The notes under the pieces were generated by a model. That model did no database searches. It was given only the letters and a program-made list of their open reading frames with translations, and had not been told where the DNA came from. A stretch of DNA of 64,000 bases, from assembly GCA_021800255.1 (NCBI GenBank), contig JAJYZC010000004.1:44479-108478 (forward strand), read 5' to 3'. Positions within the stretch are counted from its first letter, which is position 1; each line of letters begins with the position of its first letter. The DNA is from Acidobacteriota bacterium (GTDB lineage Bacteria > Acidobacteriota > Terriglobia > Terriglobales > Acidobacteriaceae). Both the position numbers and the translations under genes were made by a program. Shown here one piece after another: positions 1 to 8,770 of the stretch.

Positions 1-321
1 TGGCGCGCTCCAAGCAACCGATGCGCAATTGCGCCAGCCATCCCATGGCCAACCATTGTCGTACGCAGCCGGCAAAAGGCGCAAATTCCATCTCCTGGCG
101 CACAGGATGCCATCTCCTGCGGCGAGACCGCAGGTGGGGAGATGACGTAGCGCAGGCGGCTGCGCTTTCGTGTCGAAGCAGTGCGCAATACAATCGGCAA
201 CGCCGCACAAAGGCGCCGCAGCCGATCCGGTCCGATCTCCGCAGCGCGTTCCCATAGGCTCGTTCGTTAGGGCCTGCCCACACAATCTGAGCTGCTCGCC
301 CCCAGGTAGTGTTAGCAGACA
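1..321. other. No gene recognised at window start
   Basis: A 78-codon open frame crosses this stretch on the plus strand, but its composition is arginine-rich and it has no ribosome binding site or recognisable motif. I see no tRNA, insertion sequence or clear promoter. It lies just downstream of the bactofilin stop on the other strand. Confidence 0.4.
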
Positions 322-822
322 CTAAGCCGGAAACGCCTTGGGGGCTTCGGCCGGCGCGGACGCAGCCGCCATGGCCGGCTTGCTGTCGGGCCTGCGGATG
401 TCGATGCCGCCCTTAAAGTACGCACCGTCTTCGATGCTGATGCGGGCTGCCGCCACGTCTCCGCCCAGGGAACCCTCGGTGCGGATGTCCACGCGATCGG
501 TGGCCGTAACATTGCCGCGCACTTTGCCGAGGATGACGACCTCGCGGGCATTAATGTTGGCTGCTACGTTGCCATTGCGGCCCACGGTGACGCGGTTCCC
601 GGGAAGGTTGATGCTGCCCTCGACTTTGCCGTCGATATACAGCGACTCGGACCCGGTAATCTCGCCTTTGATCGACAAGCCCTTGCCGATGGTGGCCTGA
701 TCGGTAGGCGCGGCGGCCAAGCCGCGATTGGAGGGTTCGGGAACGGATGCCGGCGGCGCGGGGCGCGGCGGTTCCGGCGTTGGGGTGGGGATGTTCGATC
801 CAGTCTGGCTGGGTTTCCACAT
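322..822 (-). CDS. Bactofilin (polymer-forming cytoskeletal protein)
   Basis: About 166 residues. Bactofilins self-assemble into nucleotide-independent filaments that organise cell shape, envelope growth or appendages. After a proline-rich N-terminal tail (about residues 1-45) the protein shows the bactofilin core, a right-handed beta-helix of short repeats: IGKGLSIKGEI, GSESLYIDGKVEGSI, VTVGRNGNV, REVVILGKVRGNV and RISIEDGAYFKGGI. The tail after the core is alanine/proline-rich. The open frame continues about 200 codons upstream, but that part is low in sense and arginine-rich. I start at the ATG giving MWKPSQ; a TTG three codons earlier (position 831) has a better-spaced GGA and is a real alternative. 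It is divergent from the RNase R gene, with about 340 bp between the starts. Confidence 0.85.
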   Translation of the reverse strand: MWKPSQTGSNIPTPTPEPPRPAPPASVPEPSNRGLAAAPTDQATIGKGLSIKGEITGSESLYIDGKVEGSINLPGNRVTVGRNGNVAANINAREVVILGKVRGNVTATDRVDIRTEGSLGGDVAAARISIEDGAYFKGGIDIRRPDSKPAMAAASAPAEAPKAFPA

Positions 823-1149
823 TGCGCTCAAGGTAGTTCCTTTTCTGTCCACTGAGGGACCTGGGGGATGCCAAGGCAACGCGATGGCTAGGACCCCAAA
901 AAAATAATCCGTGCAGACCGCCGTGCTTGGGGCTTTCCGCAACTCACCGGAGGGCTGGCCGGAATGTGATTTCTTATGGCTCCGCCAGTTTGTGCGTTGC
1001 CGCCATTTTAAGGCTTGGCGCGGCAGTTGAGCGAATGGCCGGCTGCTGAAGACCGTCCAGTACCAACTATGGCAATAGCGGTTGGCGCGAACGATGGATG
1101 GAGCTTTCATCCGCCCAACTTCAGCCAGCGTGGAGGTCTGCGCATAGCC

Positions 1150-1155
1150 TACTCT
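1150..1155 (+). promoter_or_regulatory. -10 box (TACTCT) 6 nt before rnr start
   Basis: TACTCT ends 6 nt before the ATG at 1162 and no Shine-Dalgarno sequence lies between. With a normal TSS 6-7 nt after the -10 box the mRNA would start at the A of ATG, that is, leaderless. The same spacing precedes three other genes in this window (36266 minus, 40371, 54039). Confidence 0.45.
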
Positions 1156-1161
1156 TGAGTT

Positions 1162-3738
1162 ATGACGGATCGCGAATTGGTGGCGCGGATTGCCCGCTCG
1201 GCGGACGGCAAAGCCAGCTACAAGCAACTGGTGCGGGAGTTGGGCTTGGCTGGGGGCGGCGAGCGGCGCCTGTTGCGCGAACAACTGGCCCTCCTGGCCG
1301 CGCGCGGGGAATTGATCGCGCTGGGCGGGGAGCAGTGGAGCATTCCTCGTGCCGCGCCGGCGCGCGTCAATTTCATCGCCGGGCGCCTCGAATTGCACCG
1401 CAACGGCTATGGCTTTGTGCGCCCCGACGCACGGCATGCCGCCCAGGTTTCAGGCCAGCAAGACGTTTTTATCCCCCCCAACGCGATCGGCGGCGCCATG
1501 CAGGGTGACCAGGTACTGATCGAGCTCGACCCTCCGCGCGGCGATGGCCGTCAGGCGGGCCGCGTTACGCGTGTGATCGAACGGCGCAACCCGACCGTAG
1601 CCGGCATCTTTCATCTCGCCCGTTCTGACCGCGCGCAGGGTCACTCCGTCGTGCCCTTCGATGATCGCATGACGCAAACCATCCTGATTCCCTTTGGCTG
1701 GGAATTGCCGGCCGGAGGCGAAACCACTTCGCCGCATCGTGTTCTTGGCAGGGAGGCGCTGGCGGCTCGAAAACCAGGAAGCGCGGAGCATCTTGAGGGC
1801 CTGGCCGTCGATGTCGAGATCACAAGCTGGCCCACGCCTACCCGGCCTGCCATCGGCCGCGTGATCGAGGTGCTGGGATCGCTCGACGATTTCGGGGTTG
1901 ACGTGGAGATGATGATCCGTAAGCACCAATTGCCGCGCGTCTTTCCGGAAAATGTGCTGGCCGAGGCCCGCCGGATCGCGCATCTCGACCCCGCCGCCGC
2001 CTCCCGCAGGACCGATTTCCGCGGCTTGCCCATCGTGACCATTGACGGCGAGTCAGCGCGCGACTTTGACGACGCGGTGCTGGTGAAGGAGCGCGAAGAT
2101 GGGGGCTACGAACTGCAGGTGCACATCGCCGACGTGGCCGAATATGTGCGCCCAGGCACGGCCCTCGACCTGGAAGCGCGGCTGCGCGGAACCAGCGTCT
2201 ATTTTCCCGACCGCGCCATTCCCATGCTGCCGCAGGAACTCTCCACGGACATTTGCAGCCTGCGCCCCGGCGAGGACCGGCTGGTGCTGAGCTGCATCAT
2301 CGGGCTCGACGCCGCGGGGCAGATGGAGGGCTACCGGATCGCCGAAGGCGTCATCCGCTCGGCCGCGCGCATGACCTACGCTGATGTTCACGCGATCCTG
2401 GAAGGCGACGCGGCGACGCGGGCGCGGTTCGCCGGGCTGGCGCCCGAGTTTGAGCGCATGAAGCGGCTCGCGGTGCTGATGAACCAGCGCCGCGAGGAGC
2501 GCGGCTCCATCGACTTCGACCTGCCCGAGCCGGTGATCGAGTTCGACGAGTACGGCCAAATGCGTGGCGTAACCCGCGCCGAGCGCACCTGGGCCAACCG
2601 CCTGATCGAGGAGTTCATGCTGGCGGCCAACGAGTGCGTGGCCACATGGCTCGAGGACCTGGGCGCGCCCTCGCTCTACCGGATTCACGAAAAGCCCGAG
2701 CCGCTGCGCGTGGTGGAGTTCGAGGAACTGGCCGCCGGCTTCGGTTATTCACTTGGCCTCGGACCGCTGCCGGTGCGACGCGTACAGACCCGCGGCGAAC
2801 GCCGCGAGGCGCACGGCCGTGGGCGCAACCCACGCATGCACGAGATCCCGGAAAACATCGCAGTCACGCCGCAAATGTATCAGGAGCTCGCCCGCCGCAT
2901 TGAGGGCAAGCCAGAGGAGCGGATTTTGAGCTATCTTATGCTGCGCTCGCTGAGACAAGCGCGTTACTCAGAGACCAACGAGGGTCACTTCGCGCTGGCC
3001 GCGCCCACTTACACGCACTTCACCTCGCCCATTCGCCGCTATCCTGACCTGATCGTGCACCGCATTGCGAAAGCGCTGCTGCGCGCGGGCGTTCGCGGCG
3101 AAGGCGCGTTCGCGGCCGGCCGCCTCAGCTCGCCGTGGACGCATCCGAACGAGGGTCAACCGAAAGCCGGCTCACTCCATCCTGGCGCAGCAGCGGGGCG
3201 AAGGCGAGCGGGAGCGAGCTTCGCTTCTGCGCCGCCTATCGCCGAAGCCGAACTGGCCCAGATTGCGGAAGAATCCAGCCAGGCCGAGCGCCGCGCCGCC
3301 GACGCCGAGCGCGAGCTGATGGAGTGGAAGAAAGTCCACTTCATGCAGGACAAGGTGGGCGATGAATTTGCGGCCCTGGTCCTGAACCCCGCCAAATACG
3401 GCCTCTTCGTCGAACTGACCGATCTCTTCGTCGAGGGACTGGTGCCCATCGATACACTGCGCGGCGACCGCTACACCTGGCGCGAAAACACGCATGAGAT
3501 TGTAGGCGAGCGCTCCGGCCGCAGGTTCGGAATCGGCGATCGCGTGCAAGTAATTCTGGACCGCGTTCTAGCTCAGGAACGCAAGCTGCAATTCGCGCTC
3601 GTCGAGGAGAGCCCGCCGCTTACAGCCAAGAAGGCCATTAAGCCTTCGGCAAAGCCAAAGAAGAACAAGCACTGGGACGCGGCTACTCGCACATCGAAAG
3701 GCAAAACGAAGTTTCGCCGCTCAGGAAGGAGACGGTAG
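1162..3738 (+). CDS. rnr: Ribonuclease R (RNB/VacB-family 3'-5' exoribonuclease)
   Basis: 858 residues, a usual length for RNase R, which degrades structured RNA processively 3' to 5'. Order seen: N-terminal winged-helix RNase B OB-like region; a cold-shock-like RNA-binding part around residues 70-130 (GYGFVRPD); the RNB catalytic domain from about residue 290 with the metal-binding signature DGESARDFDDA; a C-terminal S1 domain around 730-810 (YGLFVELTDLFVEGLVP); and a lysine/arginine-rich tail. An Ala/Gly/Arg/Pro-rich segment at about residues 640-692 interrupts the end of the RNB domain, right after FTSPIRRYPDLIVHR, where homologues normally have a shorter loop; it looks like an in-frame insertion. 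The start fits a leaderless mRNA. Confidence 0.95.
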   Translation: MTDRELVARIARSADGKASYKQLVRELGLAGGGERRLLREQLALLAARGELIALGGEQWSIPRAAPARVNFIAGRLELHRNGYGFVRPDARHAAQVSGQQDVFIPPNAIGGAMQGDQVLIELDPPRGDGRQAGRVTRVIERRNPTVAGIFHLARSDRAQGHSVVPFDDRMTQTILIPFGWELPAGGETTSPHRVLGREALAARKPGSAEHLEGLAVDVEITSWPTPTRPAIGRVIEVLGSLDDFGVDVEMMIRKHQLPRVFPENVLAEARRIAHLDPAAASRRTDFRGLPIVTIDGESARDFDDAVLVKEREDGGYELQVHIADVAEYVRPGTALDLEARLRGTSVYFPDRAIPMLPQELSTDICSLRPGEDRLVLSCIIGLDAAGQMEGYRIAEGVIRSAARMTYADVHAILEGDAATRARFAGLAPEFERMKRLAVLMNQRREERGSIDFDLPEPVIEFDEYGQMRGVTRAERTWANRLIEEFMLAANECVATWLEDLGAPSLYRIHEKPEPLRVVEFEELAAGFGYSLGLGPLPVRRVQTRGERREAHGRGRNPRMHEIPENIAVTPQMYQELARRIEGKPEERILSYLMLRSLRQARYSETNEGHFALAAPTYTHFTSPIRRYPDLIVHRIAKALLRAGVRGEGAFAAGRLSSPWTHPNEGQPKAGSLHPGAAAGRRRAGASFASAPPIAEAELAQIAEESSQAERRAADAERELMEWKKVHFMQDKVGDEFAALVLNPAKYGLFVELTDLFVEGLVPIDTLRGDRYTWRENTHEIVGERSGRRFGIGDRVQVILDRVLAQERKLQFALVEESPPLTAKKAIKPSAKPKKNKHWDAATRTSKGKTKFRRSGRRR

Positions 3739-3863
3739 CCGTCGCGGGGTGTAATTCAGCCTGCCGAAATCGGCGGAGTGACAATTCGGTACTGGCTTTG
3801 AGCCAAGCTCTCAAGTTACCCGTTAAGTTGCTGCCGATCACCGATATGTCTGCCCGAGTCATA

Positions 3864-4649
3864 TCAATGACCGAATAAACTCGCCAGGAATCCTCTTCGC
3901 GGTTTTTCATCATCGTATAGTCCGATGGGTTCAGGTTGAGGGGGCAGAGGCGCGCCGTCGAATGCCGCGCGCGGATTATGAATGCAAAGGCGGTCTGCGG
4001 TGTCCTGGCCAAAGCGCGAGGCAAGTATTTTGTAAGCCTCTCCCATGGCCGGCGGCCGGCCTTTGAGGCTATGTGCATCGCTGGCGATAAAATGAACCCA
4101 GTTCTTCTTGAGCAGGGAATGAGAAACGGCTGCGGCCATTTTGCCGAAGCGTCCGGTGAGCGATGCCGCTGTAATCTGGATGAGACAGCCGCTGCGCATC
4201 CACTCGGCCATGCGCTCCGGTTTGGCCGCCAGCTCCGGATTGCGCTCCGGGTGCGTAATGATGGGCACGACTCCGCCCGCGTTGAATTGGTACAGCCATT
4301 CTGAAATCAAAGAAGGGATCATCCCGTTCGGGAATTCGACAAGCAGATAGCGCTTGCCGTTGATTGTGTACTTGTACCGCTCGCGCAGGGCACCGGCGAT
4401 GTTATCGTACGATAAGTGGAAGTCGCAGCCCAGGCCTAAATTTATGCGCCCGCCCAGGCGCTCGTTCAAAAGCACCAACCGCTCCTGATTGATCTCGGTC
4501 TGAAAAGCATACTGTTCGTTGGAGTGGGGCGTGCAAACAATATGTGTGACGCCTTCCGCAATGGAAGCCTCGGCTAACTGCAATGATTCCTCTATGGTCT
4601 TTGGGCCGTCATCTAAGCCGAAAAGCAAATGATAATGAATGTCAATCAC
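3864..4649 (-). CDS. PHP-domain protein-tyrosine phosphatase, CpsB/CapC/YwqE family
   Basis: 261 residues, typical of the metal-dependent (PHP, amidohydrolase-like fold) tyrosine phosphatases that dephosphorylate BY-kinases controlling capsule or exopolysaccharide export. The N-terminus MIDIHYHLLFGLDDGP carries the first metal-ligand motif (HxH), followed by VCTPHSN, GCDFHLSYD, PIITHPERN and ASDAHSLKGRPP, all recognised PHP metal-site motifs. The frame starts with GTG at 4649; the longer frames running through this region on either strand are not coding. No BY-kinase or Wzx/Wzy gene is adjacent, so the partner lies elsewhere. It is divergent from the phage cassette that starts 370 bp away. 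Confidence 0.9.
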   Translation of the reverse strand: MIDIHYHLLFGLDDGPKTIEESLQLAEASIAEGVTHIVCTPHSNEQYAFQTEINQERLVLLNERLGGRINLGLGCDFHLSYDNIAGALRERYKYTINGKRYLLVEFPNGMIPSLISEWLYQFNAGGVVPIITHPERNPELAAKPERMAEWMRSGCLIQITAASLTGRFGKMAAAVSHSLLKKNWVHFIASDAHSLKGRPPAMGEAYKILASRFGQDTADRLCIHNPRAAFDGAPLPPQPEPIGLYDDEKPRRGFLASLFGH

Positions 4650-4899
4650 AGTCTTCTTTCTTTGCGCTCCTTTGCCACGCAGGAGAACCGTGAGCGGGCA
4701 GGCTTTGTGCTCCGCCCCGGCACAGTTATTTTCTCAGTTTGACCTTGAAAAAACAACGCGGCCGCCAGCGAACGGTGATGAACTGCCGGCATAGAGAAGG
4801 GCAAGAAGCTCCTGAGTGTGGAAGTCTGCCGCTTGGGTCCGTCAGCGGCAGCAAAGTTATAGTTTTTTTGCGCAAAGGTGAGGACTGGCGGCCTTTGCG

Positions 4900-4905
4900 T
4901 ATAAT
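4900..4905 (+). promoter_or_regulatory. Candidate -10 box (TATAAT) upstream of phage cassette
   Basis: A perfect TATAAT; no convincing -35 hexamer 16-18 bp upstream, though TG lies four bases before it. Transcription from here would begin near 4912 and meet the strong terminator at 4967-4994 before reaching the portal gene. Confidence 0.3.
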
Positions 4906-4966
4906 TTCTCCGATTTCGAGTAGGATCGAATTTGTGAACCGGTAAAGGTACGAGCAGCCAGAAGAG

Positions 4967-4997
4967 AGGCACAGCCGCGAGGCTGTGCCTTTTTCTT
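4967..4997 (+). terminator. Strong intrinsic terminator just before the portal gene
   Basis: A perfect 10-bp stem (AGGCACAGCC / GGCTGTGCCT) with a GCGA tetraloop is followed at once by TTTTCTTTC. It lies on the plus strand 20 nt before the portal start. Since no gene is seen on the plus strand between 3739 and 4966, it either ends a short RNA (about 80 nt if started at the TATAAT at 4900) or attenuates entry into the phage cassette. Confidence 0.8.
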
Positions 4998-5017
4998 TCG
5001 ACACAAGGAAGGTGCGC

Positions 5018-6301
5018 GTGAGGGTGGGGAAGCAATTGCGGGAGATATGGCGGCAGGCCCGCCACGGCGGCGATGCCGAGCGCGCGGAGCTGGCGGCCGC
5101 GGCGGAGGCGGAGCGCAGAACGCTGGCGCTGCCGGCTATCTTGAGCCCGGTGCATTTTCCGGCGCGGCACCTGCCCAAACCGACACCCATGAATCTGCGC
5201 CGGTTCGCGGAGACGCCGCTGGTGCGGCGGGCGATCAATGTTATTAAGGACCGTATCGCAGCCATGGACTGGCAGGTGCGGGTGCGGCGCGGGGTGAATC
5301 CGGGCGATGTGGCTTTTCTGGCGCGAAAGCTGCGCGCGCTGCGGCGGACCCTCGAGGAGCCGAACCCGGCCGACAGCTTTCGCACGCTGATTGAGCAAGC
5401 CATCGAAGACGCACTGACAGGCGGCTTCGGGGCCATCGAGATGGAGCCGACTGGAGATCCGGAGCAACCTGCAATGCTGTGGCCGGTGGACGGAGCTTCG
5501 ATCCGCATCAACGCCAAGTGGGACGGCGATCAAGACTCGCCGCGCTACGCGCAGCAGATGCCGGGGCAGGTTGAATCGTCGGCAGTGGAGCTGCGCGACA
5601 ACCAGTTGATGTACATCCGCATGAACCCGCGCAGCTTTACGCCCTTCGGGTTGGGGCCTCTGGAAGTGGCCTTCGAGACAGTGAACCAGTTCTTGAGCGC
5701 GCATCGCTTTGCAAGCAAGCTGGCGGCAAACCAGGTGGCGCAGTACGCGCTGTGGCTGAACGAGGCCACTCCGGCGCAGCACGACCGGCTCATCCGCTGG
5801 TGGCAGGACGAGATCGAGGGCACGGGCCGCGTGCCGCTGCTCTCGACCGAGCAGAAGCCGGAGGTGCTCCGCTTTGCGCAGGGAACGGACGCGGATATGC
5901 GCCTGAACTGGCAGGAGTTTTTGATCCGCATGGTGGCCAACGCCTTCGGGCTGCCGCCGCTGATGCTGGGGTTGGAGGCGGACGTAAACCAGTCGACGGC
6001 CTCGGAGATGGCCGACGAGGCCTTCCGCGGAGCTATCTCGCCGTTGGCACTGCTGCTGGCTCAGCACATATCGCGGGACCTGTTTGCGAAATGTATCGGG
6101 TGGCGGGAGTTCGAGTTTGTCTTCAACGAGCTGAGCGCACGCGACGAGCAGACGGAGTTGCAGGTGCAAGTGCAACTGCTGCAGGCCGGCGTGTTGACTG
6201 TCAACGAAGTGCGGGCCATGCGGGGGCTGGGGCCACTGGAAACGAGGTATCAGGTTTCAGGGGTCAGGGATCAGGGTGCGGAGATCACAGATTCAGCCTA
6301 A
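5018..6301 (+). CDS. Phage portal protein (HK97/lambda-like)
   Basis: 427 residues. The portal is the dodecameric ring at one capsid vertex through which DNA passes. Typical traits: an early VIKDRIAAMDWQVRVRRG segment, GGFGAIEM, a clamp/stem region with MYIRMNPRSFTPFGLGPLE, and the hallmark NWQEFLIRMVANAFGLPPLMLG followed by an ALLLAQHISRDL helix. I choose GTG at 5018, preceded by AAGGAAGG at 5 nt; the more upstream GTG at 4985 falls inside the terminator stem. The last 15 or so codons (RYQVSGVRDQG...) are encoded by the left arm of an intergenic repeat, so the native C-terminus has been replaced. First gene of a structural cassette; no terminase gene precedes it. Confidence 0.85.
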   Translation: MRVGKQLREIWRQARHGGDAERAELAAAAEAERRTLALPAILSPVHFPARHLPKPTPMNLRRFAETPLVRRAINVIKDRIAAMDWQVRVRRGVNPGDVAFLARKLRALRRTLEEPNPADSFRTLIEQAIEDALTGGFGAIEMEPTGDPEQPAMLWPVDGASIRINAKWDGDQDSPRYAQQMPGQVESSAVELRDNQLMYIRMNPRSFTPFGLGPLEVAFETVNQFLSAHRFASKLAANQVAQYALWLNEATPAQHDRLIRWWQDEIEGTGRVPLLSTEQKPEVLRFAQGTDADMRLNWQEFLIRMVANAFGLPPLMLGLEADVNQSTASEMADEAFRGAISPLALLLAQHISRDLFAKCIGWREFEFVFNELSARDEQTELQVQVQLLQAGVLTVNEVRAMRGLGPLETRYQVSGVRDQGAEITDSA

Positions 6302-6493
6302 GCGAGGAAATGAGACTTTGATGCGTTACGGCATTTTCGGAAAAATGGTGTAGCCCTGTCGAGATTGATTTTCATGTCGCTGCTTCTTGAAGCCACCGCG
6401 GCTTGAACGCGCGCCTTCGGTCTACAGAATTTCCGAAAATGTTATAGCAGTGCAGCTTCGCGCTGCACGACCGATGCTGAACCCTGATCCTTA
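6249..6493. repeat. Nested inverted-repeat element E1 (between portal and protease)
   Basis: Outer arms: a TCAGGTTTCAGGGGTCAGG-like run at 6249-6277 and its complement GAACCCTGATCC near 6479-6490. Inside is a second element with GGCATTTTCGGAAAAATGGTGTAG at one end and CTACAGAATTTCCGAAAATG at the other, plus a perfect GTGCAGC-TTCGC-GCTGCAC hairpin at 6450-6468. The left arm codes for the portal C-terminus. Confidence 0.65.
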
Positions 6494-6510
6494 GCGAGCG
6501 GAGCGAGCAG

Positions 6511-7011
6511 ATGCGACTGGAAGCGATGGCAGTAAAGATGCCCCAGGTGGACGGGCATCCGAACCGGGTACCCTTCGAGGGTGTATTGACGGTGGTGAAC
6601 GTGGCCAGCGACCGCGCGCCGGCAGGGGCGCGCGGGCATCGGGTGATATTGTTGCGCACGGCGGCGGAGAAAGCATTGCCTTCGTTGTTGGGCATGGCGG
6701 TGGATTACCGGCCGGGCTGGGATGGCCACGATGCGCGGCGCAAGATCGGCCTTTTGACCGAGGCCGATGTGATTGGATCGCGGCTGGTGGTGCGCGGCTA
6801 CCTGTATGCGCGGGACTTTCCAGATGTGGCCGCGGCGATTCAGGCGCATGTGCCCGAGACTCTGGGGATGAGTTACGAGCTGGCTGATGCGCGGGTCGAG
6901 GACATTCACGCCGAAGTATGGAAGCTTACGCGAGTGACCTTTACCGGGGCGGCGATCCTGCTCAGGGAAAAGGCGGCCTATCGGGCAACCAGCTTTCGCA
7001 TGGCGAGTTAA
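6511..7011 (+). CDS. Probable phage prohead (capsid maturation) protease
   Basis: 166 residues, directly after the portal gene where head maturation proteases lie. Such proteases cleave the scaffold and the capsid N-terminus during assembly. Possible catalytic residues: His in WDGHDARRKIG (about residue 74) and Ser in LGMSYELADARV (about residue 119), matching the His/Ser order of the S21/U35-like fold; the following VWKLTRVTFTGAAILL resembles the post-Ser beta-strands of that family. GGAG lies 7 nt before the ATG. Assignment rests on these short motifs plus position, so family membership needs a profile search. Confidence 0.6.
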   Translation: MRLEAMAVKMPQVDGHPNRVPFEGVLTVVNVASDRAPAGARGHRVILLRTAAEKALPSLLGMAVDYRPGWDGHDARRKIGLLTEADVIGSRLVVRGYLYARDFPDVAAAIQAHVPETLGMSYELADARVEDIHAEVWKLTRVTFTGAAILLREKAAYRATSFRMAS

Positions 7012-7020
7012 ACAGCAGCA

Positions 7021-7166
7021 TGTTAGCAAGTCAAAGAGTGGGCAAACAATCAAGAAGCTGGGAGCTGCGCCCATGTCTTCTGTTACGAAACGCGCTTGCT
7101 GGAGAAGATAGCGAGAGAACGTTGACTTAACTGACTTGCTGACTTTCCGAGTAGCTGACCACTGAA
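7021..7166. repeat. Inverted-repeat element E2 (between protease and scaffold)
   Basis: TTAGCAAGTCAA near 7023-7034 pairs with TTGACTTAACTGACTTGCTGA at 7122-7142; GTAGCTGACCACTGAAG follows. The arms contain GTCAG/AGTCA units like those of the other elements in this window. Confidence 0.5.
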
Positions 7167-7178
7167 GAAAGGAAGGGC

Positions 7179-7580
7179 ATGGAAATGGACGAGAAGAGCA
7201 TCGTGGAGCGGCTAGAGACCGCGACTACCCTGCTGGAGCGGGCGCTGAGCGGGCTGCAAGAACACGTCACCTCGGCAAACTTGTTGGCCGGCGAGGTAGA
7301 GAAGATATCGGCGACCGTGGAGCAAAGCCGCCGGGAGGCGGAGCTGGCCGAGAAATTGGCCTCAGCCGAGCGGGAGCTAGCCGAGGTGAAGGCGGCGCAG
7401 AATGTGCTGACCTCGCTGCGCCGGACGATCCCTGCAGCTACCGCCGAGATGCTAGCCAAGCACGGCATTGGAGAAGGCCCGGTGGACGTGCGCGCACTGG
7501 ACGCGGCTCTGGCCGGCTTGAGCCTGGAACAGCGAATTGCGGTGAAGACGCAATTGCTGCGCGGCGGAGCGATTTCGTAA
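7179..7580 (+). CDS. Putative capsid scaffold protein (coiled coil)
   Basis: 133 residues, strongly alpha-helical: a long acidic coiled coil spans about residues 5-85 (VERLETATTLLERALSGLQEH, EVEKISATVEQSRREAELAEKL), then a short C-terminal helical domain (GPVDVRALDAALAGLSLEQRIAVKTQLL). Size, coiled coil and place between protease and capsid genes are those of a scaffolding protein, which templates procapsid assembly and is later removed. No sequence motif proves this. The start ATG follows GGAAGGG at close range; a second in-frame ATG two codons later is possible. Confidence 0.5.
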   Translation: MEMDEKSIVERLETATTLLERALSGLQEHVTSANLLAGEVEKISATVEQSRREAELAEKLASAERELAEVKAAQNVLTSLRRTIPAATAEMLAKHGIGEGPVDVRALDAALAGLSLEQRIAVKTQLLRGGAIS

Positions 7581-7734
7581 GGGGTCAGGTTTCAGGTGTG
7601 AGGGCTCAGACCCGGCACGACTGAAACGCGGCGCCTGAACCCAGAAAGCTGGGCGAAAGCGGAGATTTAGGGATTGACTCTTGCAAATCTTCGCGAAGAG
7701 AACACCTGATCCCTGACGCCTGAACCTTGAAACT
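7580..7734. repeat. Inverted-repeat element E3 (scaffold-capsid gap)
   Basis: Left arm GGGTCAGGTTTCAGGTGTGAGG at about 7581-7603 overlaps the scaffold stop region; right arm CCTGATCCCTGACGCCTGAACC at about 7704-7726. The arms match those of element E1 around the portal stop, showing the same element type twice inside one phage cassette. Confidence 0.65.
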
Positions 7735-7796
7735 CGCCACGGTGGTTCGCCGCGGCGACCCGATCACTACGGCCCCATGGAGGGGGTGAAAAGCCT

Positions 7797-8765
7797 ATGA
7801 ACGCAACCTTTGCAGACATTCACGCGGCGGCGGACTACATTGGGCCGGGCGCAATCGAAGTGCCGCTGTATCAAACGGAGATTTTTGACATCTGCCGGCG
7901 CTCCAGTCCCTTTGGGCAGCGCATCAAGCAGGTACCAGCGACGGGCCATCCCTCGCGCTTCTTTGAGGAAACGGCCATTCCCAATCCGGGCACGGCCGGT
8001 TTTGTGAATCCGCGCAGCATCTCACCCGCGGTGGTGAGTCCGACGCGCGTGGAACTGAGCGTGCCGCTGAAGGCCATCGTGGCGCAGATCAATTACAACC
8101 TCTTCGACATGGAGCTAGGCGACCAGCAGAAGCAGTTCGCCTACCTGCAAGCCAAGGACCTGGTGGATACAGTAAGCGGCGTGATGGTAACGCACGACGT
8201 GGCCCTGTGGCAGGGCAACGACACCAGCCTGAGCGCGCCCACGACCACGCAGTACATGGGCTGCGCGGCGCAGATCGCGGCCGGGGGCAACACAGTGACC
8301 GTGACTACTTCAATGAAAATCGTGACCACGATCAAGACCACAGTTGCGCAGATGGTTTCGAACTCCGGCTACCATGTGCGGCCTACGGCCATCTACGCTA
8401 ATCCCGTGCTGCTCGACCTGATTGACCAGGAGATCATGTCCGATTACAACGTGGTGCTGCACAGCGACGAGATCACAGCCGGATTCCGGGTGAAGATGCT
8501 TTCCACGCAAGCCGGCGACCTGCCGCTGATTCCCGATTGGAGCCTGCCTTATACAGGCACGCCCGGGACGGGCAATGCGGTGCTGCCGGCCTACATCGTT
8601 ACTGAGGATCTGATCGAGTATCACTGGCTTGGCGATCCCGCTCCGCGGGTCTTCCAGCTTGGCCTGCCAAACTCCATGACCTACCAATATGTCGCGGTCA
8701 AGTTTGGCGCGCCGGTGGTCAAGGGCGCAAACTTCGCACACTATCAGGTGCTAGTTGACCGGTAA
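7797..8765 (+). CDS. Candidate phage major capsid protein
   Basis: 322 residues. I do not see a diagnostic motif, but order (portal, protease, scaffold, this gene, connector), length and composition fit an HK97-fold capsid subunit: an N-terminal arm, a long helix with VELSVPLKAIVAQINYNLFDMELGDQQKQFAYLQAKDLVDTV (spine-helix-like), a beta-rich A-domain with AIYANPVLLDLIDQEIMSDYN, and a C-terminus rich in hydrophobic strands ending in HYQVLVDR. A strong GGAGGGGGTG lies 8 nt before the ATG, the best ribosome binding site in the cassette, as expected for the most abundant virion protein. Confidence 0.6.
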   Translation: MNATFADIHAAADYIGPGAIEVPLYQTEIFDICRRSSPFGQRIKQVPATGHPSRFFEETAIPNPGTAGFVNPRSISPAVVSPTRVELSVPLKAIVAQINYNLFDMELGDQQKQFAYLQAKDLVDTVSGVMVTHDVALWQGNDTSLSAPTTTQYMGCAAQIAAGGNTVTVTTSMKIVTTIKTTVAQMVSNSGYHVRPTAIYANPVLLDLIDQEIMSDYNVVLHSDEITAGFRVKMLSTQAGDLPLIPDWSLPYTGTPGTGNAVLPAYIVTEDLIEYHWLGDPAPRVFQLGLPNSMTYQYVAVKFGAPVVKGANFAHYQVLVDR

Positions 8766-8770
8766 GTAAA

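Noticed and set aside
4739..4945. 68-codon frame upstream of the portal as a possible small terminase or regulator
   Set aside because: No HTH or other motif, poor ribosome binding site, and it ends before a terminator; more likely noncoding.
4646..6175. Long open frame (over 500 codons) antisense to the portal gene
   Set aside because: It lies wholly opposite a recognisable portal protein, is rich in Arg/Pro/His low-complexity sequence and has no domain; a GC-bias shadow frame.
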